Source of the DNA: Synergistaceae bacterium
GTDB taxonomy: Bacteria > Synergistota > Synergistia > Synergistales > Synergistaceae
Length of the DNA: 9,104 nucleotides
Assembly (NCBI GenBank): GCA_012728505.1
Contig: JAAYEY010000131.1
Span: 1-9,104, forward strand
Direction of reading: 5' to 3'
Part shown: piece by piece, positions 1-5,425 of the stretch
Position numbering within the stretch: the stretch's first letter is position 1
Layout: every line of letters starts with the position of its first letter
Program-made: the position numbers and the translations under genes
The notes under the pieces: model-generated
Database searches by the model: none
Told to the model about the DNA's origin: nothing
What the model saw: only the letters and a program-made list of their open reading frames with translations

Positions 1-342
1 AAAGTTGGATTTGTTGATGAGATGGCTGTACTTCAGCAGTTCCCAAAATTTAAGCAGGCTCAGCAGCAGATTGAAGCAATAGGCAAGAAAAAGTCTGATA
101 CGGCCAAGGCTGCATTCGACAAAGAAACCGATGAGAAGAAAAAAGCAAACATAGTCCAGACCCTTCAGCTCGAAATGAGAGAAGAAGAGTCCAAGCTTAT
201 GAATCCCATCCTCAAAGAGATTAATGAGACTATTGCTAAAGTAGCCAAAACAAAAGGTATAACCATAGTTTTGAATAAAGGCTTGGTATACTACGGGGGC
301 ATCGATATAACAAACGATGTCGTAACGGCTCTAAAAAGGTAG
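1..342 (+). CDS. OmpH/Skp-family periplasmic chaperone, 3' part
   Basis: The reading frame is open from the first base of the window (KVGFVDEMAVLQQFP) and stops with TAG at 340-342, so the gene starts upstream and about 113 codons are visible. The opening 'VGFVD...L..FPKFK' matches the start of the mature domain of Skp/OmpH proteins. The next ~60 residues are rich in Lys, Glu, Gln and Ala and look like the long coiled-coil tentacle helices. The end (I..VAKTKGITIVLNKGLVYYGGIDITNDVV) matches the C-terminal strand and helix of the family, which often reads 'vlvYgg.DiTd.vi..l'. Known members are trimeric periplasmic holdases for outer-membrane proteins, which would imply a diderm cell. The signal peptide should lie just outside the window. 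The internal ATG at 22 is not a credible start because conserved sequence precedes it. A terminator follows within 20 nt, so this is the last gene of its transcript. Confidence 0.85.
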   Translation, partial: KVGFVDEMAVLQQFPKFKQAQQQIEAIGKKKSDTAKAAFDKETDEKKKANIVQTLQLEMREEESKLMNPILKEINETIAKVAKTKGITIVLNKGLVYYGGIDITNDVVTALKR

Positions 343-359
343 AATCCTTAAAAACATAG

Positions 360-400
360 GCGCCGTTCCGTTCATTCGGAATGGCGCTTTTATTATCTTA
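360..400 (+). terminator. Rho-independent terminator after the OmpH/Skp-like gene
   Basis: An 11-bp stem (360-370 with 377-387, one G:T pair) closes a 6-nt loop (TTCATT) and is followed by TTTTATTATCTT. It lies 17 nt after the stop codon, so it ends the upstream transcript and separates it from plsY. Confidence 0.88.
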
Positions 401-406
401 GGGGCG

Positions 407-425
407 GCGGCGTGAAACGTGCCGC
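407..425 (+). repeat. 19-nt GC hairpin repeat, copy a
   Basis: The sequence is gcggcgtgaaacgtgccgc. Five GC pairs plus two wobble pairs close the loop GAAAC. It is followed by GGGAGTCG, which is also found after the copy at 1381. There is no T-run, so it is not a terminator. Confidence 0.75.
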
Positions 426-507
426 GGGAGTCGGTTGGTAGTCAATTGCGAATCAATTGGTATGAATCGATCAAAAGATTGCTATTTACGAAGATCCGGC
501 CCCCCAT

Positions 508-617
508 CGTCTCCTCCGGACGCAACTGAACGGAGGCCCAGTGGCTTAGAATTAAGCCTACGACAGGGTTTGTTATAAAACAAAAGCCGCTCCCGATTGA
601 AGCATAAGGGAACGACG
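508..617. repeat. BIME-like element 1 (paired inverted REP hairpins)
   Basis: The left hairpin (508-540) starts CGTCT and has the stem CCTCCG (513-518) with CGGAGG (531-536). The right hairpin (591-617) is degenerate, with TCCC (591-594) paired with GGGA (608-611) and ending ACGACG. The two face each other around a 54-nt core at 538-591. The layout and size match the elements at 1512-1632 and 6755-6870. Confidence 0.65.
538..591. repeat. 54-nt conserved core, copy 1
   Basis: It matches 1542-1595 at 50 of 54 positions without gaps. AGTGGCTT at the left end can pair with AAGCCGCT at the right end (8 bp, one G:T). Inside, TTTGTT-ATAA-AACAAA forms a second hairpin. All four differences between copies fall outside both stems. 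Confidence 0.8.
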
Positions 618-646
618 GTTACGGACAGGCTTTAGTTCCAACGACG

Positions 647-728
647 GCTTGCCAATTGCTTGCCAACAGCTTGCCTGCTCCCACAACTGCTCAGCTATTG
701 CTCAGCCATCGCTCAGCAACTGCTCAGC
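647..728 (+). repeat. 11-bp periodic heptamer array, upstream of plsY
   Basis: GCTCAGC occurs at 689, 700, 711 and 722, exactly 11 bp apart. A variant, GCTTGCC, occurs at 647, 658 and 669 with the same period. The two blocks are joined by a degenerate unit, GCTCCCA at 677. The bases between heptamers vary (mostly A-Y-Y), so the heptamer is the conserved part. GCTCAGC is an instance of the interrupted palindrome GCTNAGC. Confidence 0.85.
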
Positions 729-739
729 TAAGATCTATC

Positions 740-758
740 GCGGCACGTTCCACGCCGC
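740..758 (-). repeat. 19-nt GC hairpin repeat, copy b (inverted)
   Basis: On the minus strand it reads gcggcgtggaacgtgccgc, differing from the copy at 407-425 at one base. It ends 22 bp before the plsY start and will be in the plsY leader if transcription starts further upstream, so it could influence translation. Confidence 0.75.
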
Positions 759-780
759 ATTACTAAAGGTAGGTGTTCTC

Positions 781-1368
781 ATGTCCCTTCTCTGGCTTAT
801 ATTAGGTTACCTTGCAGGTTCCTGCCCTACCGGCTACCTTGCTGTTAAAATATTGAAACGGCAGGATGTACGTAACTTTGGCTCCGGCAATATAGGTGCA
901 ACGAACACAGGTAGATTGCTTGGCAAAAAATGGGCAATCGCAGTTGCAGTATTTGACATGCTCAAGGGTGGAATAGCCGTCCTCTTGGCTTCATTTTTCA
1001 CAGACAACAGCCTTATACTCGCCCTTACCGGAGTATTTGCTGTTCTCGGGCACAACTATCCGATTTGGCTTGGATGGCGCGGTGGCAAAGGTGTCGCAAC
1101 GACCTTTGGCGTTTTTGGGTTTTTCGACTTTTTTAACCCACTACCTGCTCTTATCGGAGGTATTGTCTGGTACGTTGTCCTCAAAAAAACAAAGTACGTA
1201 TCTCTGGCTTCAATAATTGCACTTTTTTGCTCCGTCCTTCTGATGCCGCTTTTCAATATGCCTCGTCCCTATTATGTTGCTGGTCTCTTCCTTGCCGCAC
1301 TTTCGACTTGGCGACACAAAAGCAACATACAAAGAATTATCGAAGGGAAAGAAGACAAGGTCGGATAA
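781..1368 (+). CDS. plsY: Acyl-phosphate glycerol-3-phosphate acyltransferase PlsY
   Basis: PlsY is a polytopic inner-membrane enzyme. It moves the acyl chain from acyl-phosphate (made by PlsX) to the 1-position of glycerol-3-phosphate, giving lysophosphatidic acid, the first step of phospholipid synthesis. The protein has 195 residues, normal for the family. Visible signatures are GS.P.GYL near the start, motif 1 SGNIGATN (35-42), motif 2 GHNYP...GGKGVAT (90-107), and SLASI (141-145) in the usual place of motif 3, between several hydrophobic helices. The start is the ATG at 781, preceded by AGGTAGG at 767-773, because the family begins right at the first helix. The frame is also open upstream to a TTG at 649, but that stretch only translates the repeat array. 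The gene stands alone between two composite repeats. No clear promoter or T-run terminator was seen next to it. Confidence 0.95.
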   Translation: MSLLWLILGYLAGSCPTGYLAVKILKRQDVRNFGSGNIGATNTGRLLGKKWAIAVAVFDMLKGGIAVLLASFFTDNSLILALTGVFAVLGHNYPIWLGWRGGKGVATTFGVFGFFDFFNPLPALIGGIVWYVVLKKTKYVSLASIIALFCSVLLMPLFNMPRPYYVAGLFLAALSTWRHKSNIQRIIEGKEDKVG

Positions 1369-1380
1369 TCTCGAGATACT

Positions 1381-1399
1381 GCGGCGCTAAACGTGCCGC
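1381..1399 (+). repeat. 19-nt GC hairpin repeat, copy c
   Basis: The sequence gcggcgctaaacgtgccgc forms a 7-bp stem (one G:T) with the loop TAAAC. Base 7 is C here and T in copies a and b; it pairs with the same G as C:G or T:G, so the fold is kept. It is followed by GGGAGTCG as in copy a, and begins 12 bp after the plsY stop codon. It has no T-run. Confidence 0.75.
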
Positions 1400-1424
1400 G
1401 GGAGTCGAAGGGTTAGGAGACTTT

Positions 1425-1464
1425 GCTGAGCAGTTGCTGAGCTGTTGCTAAGCGGTTGCTGAGC
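1425..1464 (-). repeat. 11-bp periodic heptamer array, left arm
   Basis: GCTGAGC (GCTAAGC once) begins at 1425, 1436, 1447 and 1458, exactly 11 bp apart. Read on the minus strand this is the same GCTCAGC unit as in the arrays at 689-728 and 1661-1700. The spacer is mostly N-G-T-T. Confidence 0.85.
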
Positions 1465-1511
1465 CGTTGTAAAATCAAAAAAAATCCGTCCCTTATTGTT
1501 GTTGCCCTCTC

Positions 1512-1632
1512 CGTCTCCCCAATGTGCCTTCGAGCTGGAGTCCAGTGGCTTTGAATTAAGACTGTGACAGGGTTTGTTATAAAACAAAAGCCGCTAGATC
1601 CCGGCTCACTCAGACCCATACTGGGATGACGA
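1512..1632. repeat. BIME-like element 2 (paired inverted REP hairpins)
   Basis: The left unit (from CGTCT at 1512) is degenerate, with CTCC (1515-1518) facing GGAG (1537-1540). The right unit has the 7-bp stem ATCCCGG (1598-1604) with CTGGGAT (1621-1627), one G:T, and ends GACGA. Between them lies the second copy of the 54-nt core. Confidence 0.65.
1542..1595. repeat. 54-nt conserved core, copy 2
   Basis: It matches 538-591 with four substitutions and no gaps. The outer pairing AGTGGCTT (1544-1551) with AAGCCGCT (1588-1595) and the inner TTTGTT/AACAAA hairpin are both unchanged. Confidence 0.8.
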
Positions 1633-1660
1633 GGAGGGACAGGTTCTAGGTTTTACAATC

Positions 1661-1700
1661 GCTCAGCAATTGCTCAGCGACCGCTCAGCCATCGCTCAGC
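1661..1700 (+). repeat. 11-bp periodic heptamer array, right arm
   Basis: GCTCAGC begins at 1661, 1672, 1683 and 1694, all four perfect and exactly 11 bp apart. The intervening bases are A-Y-Y after one variable base. It is the inverted partner of the array at 1425-1464 and ends about 90 bp before the ctsR promoter. Confidence 0.88.
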
Positions 1701-1786
1701 TAATATTTCTACCTATTGCCCACATCCTCCTCATAGAAGCATTTCCACAGCCTCTTTCTGCATGAAAAATTGCTGTGGCTTCTGTC

Positions 1787-1803
1787 CTTGACTTATACTG
1801 ACC
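1787..1803 (-). promoter_or_regulatory. Candidate CtsR operator overlapping the -35 box
   Basis: On the minus strand the site reads GGTCAGTATAAGTCAAG. The known CtsR box is a direct repeat, RGTCAAA-NAN-RGTCAAA. Here GGTCA and AGTCAA occur with the same 10-bp period. The first half-site is degenerate in its last two bases. It covers the -35 box and part of the spacer, so bound CtsR would exclude RNA polymerase. This fits autoregulation, but it is inferred from sequence only. Confidence 0.65.
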
Positions 1804-1816
1804 AAAACTATATAAT
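1788..1816 (+). promoter_or_regulatory. Sigma-A promoter of the ctsR-mcsA-clpC operon
   Basis: The -35 box TTGACT (1788-1793) and the perfect -10 box TATAAT (1811-1816) are separated by 17 bp. Transcription would start near 1823, giving a leader of about 25 nt before the ctsR ATG. It is the best promoter in the window. Its strength makes sense for an operon that is kept off by a repressor. Confidence 0.85.
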
Positions 1817-1847
1817 GATTTCAGTTTAAGGAAATGGAGTGACTCTA

Positions 1848-2339
1848 ATGTCCTTGCAGTCATCAAGTCTTACCAAAATAATTGAGGAATACATAGACCG
1901 TCTTCTGGAAGAAAATCAAGCGGGGGAGGTGTCTCTCAGGCGAAAAGATTTGGCTGAGAAATTTGGATGTGTGCCAAGCCAGATAAATTATGTTCTTAGA
2001 AGCAGGTTCGCGCCTGAAAATGGTTTTCTTGTTGAAAGCCAAAGAGGTGGACATGGTTACATAAAAATTATTCAGCTGACATTTAGCAATTGTGATGAAG
2101 AGGTAGTTCATCTTTCGGATCTTGTAGGAAATGCAATTACGGAACAGGAAGCCAGGAAGCTCCTGGTCAATCTTCAGAATAGAGAGATGACCACCCCCAG
2201 GGAGCGCCTTATCATAGAGGTAGCACTTCGTAACCAGGATGAGAATGGAAGATCCCTCTTTGATGTTTCGCCTTACAGGCGGGACCTTATGAGGGCTGAG
2301 CTACTAAAAAAAATACTTACAAGCTTATCGCTTGGATGA
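1848..2339 (+). CDS. ctsR: Transcriptional repressor of stress genes CtsR
   Basis: CtsR is a dimeric winged-helix repressor of clp genes that lets go of DNA on heat or protein stress. The protein has 163 residues, against about 154 in Bacillus. The DNA-binding part is well conserved: 'II.EYI..LL', then 'R..LAEKFGCVPSQINYVLRSRF' (about 32-54), then the wing 'GFLVESQRGGHGYIKI' (59-74). The C-terminal helical domain ends 'R..LMRAELLKKILTSLSL', as in other CtsR proteins. The ATG at 1848 is preferred because GGAG (1836-1839) lies 8 nt upstream; a GTG at 1839 would overlap that site. One oddity is that the wing, normally four glycines (RGGGG), reads RGGHG. It is the first gene of the operon. Its stop codon (2337-2339) lies within the ribosome-site region of the next gene, which suggests coupled translation. 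Confidence 0.95.
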   Translation: MSLQSSSLTKIIEEYIDRLLEENQAGEVSLRRKDLAEKFGCVPSQINYVLRSRFAPENGFLVESQRGGHGYIKIIQLTFSNCDEEVVHLSDLVGNAITEQEARKLLVNLQNREMTTPRERLIIEVALRNQDENGRSLFDVSPYRRDLMRAELLKKILTSLSLG

Positions 2340-2349
2340 GGTGATCTTG

Positions 2350-2826
2350 ATGTTGTGTGAACGCTGTGGTGCAAATGAAGCAGAAGTGCATCTTATGAAA
2401 ATAGTCAATGGAAAACGTACAGTGGACTATATTTGCAAACAATGTGCAAGAGAGGTCATACCATTTGAAGATGCCGCTAAAATGATGAAAATGACATTTT
2501 CCCTGGAAGGGATTCTTGATCTTCAGGAAGCTCTCAAGGATCTTATCTTCCCGGCTACGAACGGTGGAGCAGAGGCGGAACTTACCTGTCCTCACTGCGG
2601 AGAGACTATTTCTTGGTCGATGTTTGCTCCCTCTGAAGAAAAAAGCGGGGAGAAAGTACCCTGTCCGGAAGCTGCATGCAAGCCCCCGGCGACAAGGGAT
2701 GACCTTTCTTTGCTCAAAGATAAGATGGCAGACGCTGTAAAGGTCGAAAATTATGAACTTGCGGCTAGAATCAGAGATCAAATAAGAGATCTGAAAGACG
2801 AAGCAGATAAAGAAAAGGATGCGTGA
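2350..2826 (+). CDS. mcsA: McsA-like zinc-binding adaptor with UVR motif
   Basis: In Bacillus, McsA is the partner and activator of the arginine kinase McsB and influences CtsR and ClpC. This 158-residue protein has a first zinc pair C3-x2-C6 and C29-x2-C32 in the family context (LCERCGA...HL.K.VNGK....IC.QCA.E). A second set is C80-x2-C83 and C105-x4-C110. The C-terminal UVR motif (about 119-150, LKDKMADAVKVENYELAARIRDQIRDL) resembles the one in UvrB/UvrC and in the middle domain of ClpC. The ATG at 2350 is chosen because GAGGTG (2338-2343) sits 6 nt before it and Cys3 begins the first knuckle. A TTG at 2332 in the same frame lacks support. clpC follows after 6 nt, with no mcsB between. The last cysteine pair has an unusual spacing. 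The role without McsB in this operon is open. Confidence 0.88.
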   Translation: MLCERCGANEAEVHLMKIVNGKRTVDYICKQCAREVIPFEDAAKMMKMTFSLEGILDLQEALKDLIFPATNGGAEAELTCPHCGETISWSMFAPSEEKSGEKVPCPEAACKPPATRDDLSLLKDKMADAVKVENYELAARIRDQIRDLKDEADKEKDA

Positions 2827-2832
2827 GCCTAT

Positions 2833-5304
2833 ATGTGGCAGAATTTTACAGAAAGGGGCAAGAGAGTATTTCAGCTTGCTCACCGTGAGGCTTTGCGTCT
2901 CGGACATGAGGTTGTTGGAACGGAGCATATACTATTAGGTCTGCTGGATGATGCAGACGGCATAGTTACGCACATCCTTTCAAACTATGCACTGCAACCT
3001 GAAGAAATGAAGGCGGAAATAGAGAGTCTTGTCGGAGCAGGAGATCCTAGAACTGAGCCCGTGGACCTTCCCTCCAGCCCGAGAGCCAAACTTGTAATAG
3101 ATCTTTCTATGAGAGAAGCCAGGAAAATGGGAGTAAATTATATTGGTACTGAACATATTCTTCTGGGTATCCTTGCTGAGGGTGAAGGTATGGCTGCACA
3201 GTTGCTTGCTTCTCATGGAATGGAACTTTCAAGGACACGCATGATGATCAGAAATATAACCAGTGGTAACCCGGCTGATTCACCTTCTGATCCACTTAAT
3301 ACAGGTGAAACCCCGCCAAGACAGGAGGGGCAGCAGCAGAGCAGGACACCCACGCTCGACCAGATAGGTATAAACCTTACCATGATGGCCAGGAACAATG
3401 AACTGGATCCAGTCATAGGAAGAGATAAGGAAATACAGAGGGTCGTTCAGATACTCTCCCGTAGGACAAAAAATAACCCTGTGCTGATTGGAGAGCCGGG
3501 CGTTGGTAAGACGGCCATTGCAGAGGGGCTTGCCCAAAGAATAATATCCGGTGATATCCCTGAGATTCTGAAGGATAAAAGAGTCATGCAGCTCAACGTC
3601 GCCAATCTTGTCGCAGGAACCAAGTACAGGGGCGAGTTTGAAGAACGCATGCGCAGGATAGTCAAGGAGATAAAGGAAGCAAAAAAAGTAATACTCTTTA
3701 TAGACGAGATACACACCCTTGTTGGAGCCGGTGGTGCGGAAGGCGCAGTTGACGCTGCGAATATTCTGAAGCCGAGCCTTTCCAGGGGAGAGTTCCAGGT
3801 AATCGGAGCCACGACTATAACTGAATACAGAAAATATATAGAAAAAGACGCGGCACTTGAAAGGCGTTTCCAGCCTGTCCAGGTTGACGAACCTTCAGAA
3901 GAGGATACCGTAAAGATTCTTATGGGCCTCAGGGATAACTATGAGGCTCATCATCGTGTAAAGATAACGGATGACGCACTTAAGGCTGCAGCCAGGCTTT
4001 CTCTGCGCTACATCACAGACAGGTTCCTTCCGGACAAGGCTATAGATCTGATAGACGAAGCCTCCGCCAGGGCAAGGATTCTGACACTTGAGGTCCCCGA
4101 AGACCTTAAAGTGCTCGAAAGAAGTCTTGTGGAAATACGAAGGGAGAAAGAGGCTTCCGTAGGCGCTCAGGAATTTGAAAAAGCTGCAGATCTCAGAGAC
4201 CAGGAGAAAGAGCTGGCACAGCAGATAGCAGAGTGGAGAAAAAGCTGGACTGATTCCAGAAACCAGTTTACCCCTGACGTAAGCTCAGAGGATATAGCAA
4301 CAGTCGTTTCTGAGTGGACAGGGATACCTGTGACGCAGCTGACCGAAGAGGAGAGCCGCAGACTTCTGAGAATGGAAGATGAAATAAGGCTTCGTCTTGT
4401 TGGTCAGGATGAAGCGCTTCAGTCAGTCTCTCGTGCTATAAGAAGATCAAGAAGCGGTATGAAGGATCCCAAGAGGCCTGTAGGAAGTTTCATGTTCCTT
4501 GGTCCCACGGGAGTAGGAAAAACTGAAATGGCAAGAGCTCTCGCAGAGTTTATGTTTGGCAGCGAGGATGCAATGATAAGGCTCGATATGAGCGAGTATA
4601 TGGAACGTCATGAGGCAGCCAAGCTTATTGGAGCACCTCCCGGCTACATTGGTTTTGAAGAAGGCGGGAAGCTTACTGAGGCTATCAGACGACGTCCATA
4701 CTCAGTTGTTCTCTTTGACGAAGTTGAAAAAGCTCACCCAGATGTCTTCAATGTACTGCTTCAGCTCCTTGAAGACGGGAGACTAACAGATGGTCAGGGA
4801 CACCTTACAGACTTTAGGAACGCTGTGATAATAATGACCAGCAATGTAGGTCTTACTGAAGCAATGAAAGGCCGCAACTTGGGATTTTCGGAGGTAAAGG
4901 GCGCTGTAGGAGAAATTGACACTGTCAAAATGAAGGCCACTGTACTTGAAGAGACAAATAAAGCTTTCAGACCTGAGTTCTTGAACAGAGTTGATGAGAT
5001 TATAGTGTTCAACCCGCTCGGAAGAGAAGAGTTGCTCAAAATAGTCGATATAATGCTGAAAGAGGTCAAAGCGAGGACTTTGGAGTGCGATATTACGCTT
5101 AGTGTTGACGAAGAAGCAAAAAAATTGCTGCTTGAACGCGGTTATGACCCGAAATACGGAGCGAGGCCGCTTCGAAGGGCTATACAAAAAATGGTAGAGG
5201 ACTCGTTATCTAACCTGATGCTTGAGGGTACAGTAAAAGCAGGGGAAAAGATTTCAGTCACGGTGGCTGATAACGAACTAAAATTTAATAAATTAAAAAA
5301 ATGA
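2833..5304 (+). CDS. clpC: ATP-dependent Clp protease ATP-binding subunit ClpC
   Basis: ClpC is a hexameric AAA+ unfoldase that threads substrates into ClpP. The 823-residue protein has the full set of domains. Two Clp-N repeats each carry a '.G.EHILLG.L' helix (about 1-150). The first ATPase module has Walker A GEPGVGKT (220-227), Walker B VILFIDE (286-292) and the arginine-finger region 'LERRFQPV'. A short coiled middle domain includes a UVR-like segment (EFEKAADLRDQEKEL, 447-461), which marks ClpC rather than ClpB. The second module has GPTGVGKT (557-564) and VVLFDE (625-630). The tail has the sensor-2 motif YGARPLRR. An LGF tripeptide (683-685) sits where the ClpP-docking loop is expected. 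The start is 6 nt after the mcsA stop; only a distant AAGGA is seen, so translation is probably coupled. It is the last gene of the operon. No clpP is in the window. Confidence 0.97.
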   Translation: MWQNFTERGKRVFQLAHREALRLGHEVVGTEHILLGLLDDADGIVTHILSNYALQPEEMKAEIESLVGAGDPRTEPVDLPSSPRAKLVIDLSMREARKMGVNYIGTEHILLGILAEGEGMAAQLLASHGMELSRTRMMIRNITSGNPADSPSDPLNTGETPPRQEGQQQSRTPTLDQIGINLTMMARNNELDPVIGRDKEIQRVVQILSRRTKNNPVLIGEPGVGKTAIAEGLAQRIISGDIPEILKDKRVMQLNVANLVAGTKYRGEFEERMRRIVKEIKEAKKVILFIDEIHTLVGAGGAEGAVDAANILKPSLSRGEFQVIGATTITEYRKYIEKDAALERRFQPVQVDEPSEEDTVKILMGLRDNYEAHHRVKITDDALKAAARLSLRYITDRFLPDKAIDLIDEASARARILTLEVPEDLKVLERSLVEIRREKEASVGAQEFEKAADLRDQEKELAQQIAEWRKSWTDSRNQFTPDVSSEDIATVVSEWTGIPVTQLTEEESRRLLRMEDEIRLRLVGQDEALQSVSRAIRRSRSGMKDPKRPVGSFMFLGPTGVGKTEMARALAEFMFGSEDAMIRLDMSEYMERHEAAKLIGAPPGYIGFEEGGKLTEAIRRRPYSVVLFDEVEKAHPDVFNVLLQLLEDGRLTDGQGHLTDFRNAVIIMTSNVGLTEAMKGRNLGFSEVKGAVGEIDTVKMKATVLEETNKAFRPEFLNRVDEIIVFNPLGREELLKIVDIMLKEVKARTLECDITLSVDEEAKKLLLERGYDPKYGARPLRRAIQKMVEDSLSNLMLEGTVKAGEKISVTVADNELKFNKLKK

Positions 5305-5316
5305 TTTAAAAATAGT

Positions 5317-5367
5317 AAAACTTGAGAGGGTAATATGTGTTTTATCCTCTCAAGTTTTCTTTTTTTG
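5317..5367 (+). terminator. Rho-independent terminator of the clpC operon
   Basis: A perfect 13-bp stem (AAAACTTGAGAGG, 5317-5329, with 5346-5358) is followed by CTTTTTTT. It lies 12 nt after the clpC stop codon and should end the operon. Confidence 0.93.
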
Positions 5368-5425
5368 TGATAGGATTTGTTCTGCTTGTTAAAAAATTAG
5401 AGAGAAGATTCGGGAGGTTACTATA

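Larger units (their letters stand above)
407..758. repeat. Composite intergenic repeat 1 (upstream of plsY)
   Basis: This stretch of about 350 bases has no credible gene and is a mosaic of smaller repeats. In order it holds a 19-nt GC hairpin (407-425), an AT-richer segment with two copies of TCAATTG spaced 11 bp apart, a pair of inverted REP-like hairpins around a 54-nt core (508-617), an 11-bp periodic array (647-728) and an inverted copy of the 19-nt hairpin (740-758). The two hairpin copies act as terminal inverted repeats. Most of the same modules, in a similar order, recur downstream of plsY at 1381-1700. No transposase is present, so a non-autonomous element is possible but unproven. 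Confidence 0.75.
1381..1700. repeat. Composite intergenic repeat 2 (downstream of plsY)
   Basis: This gene-free stretch repeats the architecture of 407-758. It has the 19-nt hairpin, then four heptamers in inverted orientation (1425-1464), a BIME-like pair around the 54-nt core (1512-1632), and four heptamers in direct orientation (1661-1700). The two heptamer arrays are inverted relative to each other, so the whole unit could fold into one long imperfect stem. Unlike composite 1 it has no second 19-nt hairpin at its right end. It is in the same orientation as composite 1. Confidence 0.75.

Noticed and set aside
647..728. CRISPR array
   Set aside because: The repeat unit is 7 bp with 4-bp gaps, far too short for CRISPR, and no cas genes are present.
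649..780. N-terminal extension of PlsY from a TTG at 649
   Set aside because: The extra 44 residues only translate the 11-bp repeat array and the 19-nt hairpin. The family starts at the ATG at 781, which has a ribosome site.
407..780. Riboswitch or structured leader for plsY
   Set aside because: The structure is explained by repeat modules that also occur after plsY and, in part, after an unrelated gene. No known lipid-related leader motif was recognised.
1369..1400. Terminator directly after plsY
   Set aside because: The 19-nt GC hairpin is present but is followed by GGGAGTCG rather than T residues, and the same hairpin occurs where no gene ends.
1387..1619. Two overlapping minus-strand ORFs (66 and 68 codons) after plsY
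   Set aside because: Both lie wholly in repeat DNA and read through the heptamer array and REP units. They lack family-like sequence.
1839..1847. GTG start for ctsR at 1839
   Set aside because: It overlaps the GGAG ribosome site that is well placed for the ATG at 1848, and CtsR proteins do not need the extra three residues.
1700..1847. CIRCE/HrcA operator upstream of ctsR
   Set aside because: No TTAGCACTC-N9-GAGTGCTAA-like dyad is present; only the CtsR-type direct repeat was seen.
2317..2928. 203-codon minus-strand ORF across the mcsA region
   Set aside because: It lies opposite mcsA and the start of clpC, which have clear family signatures. Its own translation shows no recognisable domain.
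3280..3714. Minus-strand ORFs inside clpC, including those at 4783-5187
   Set aside because: They are shadows of a well-conserved coding region on the other strand and show no family features.
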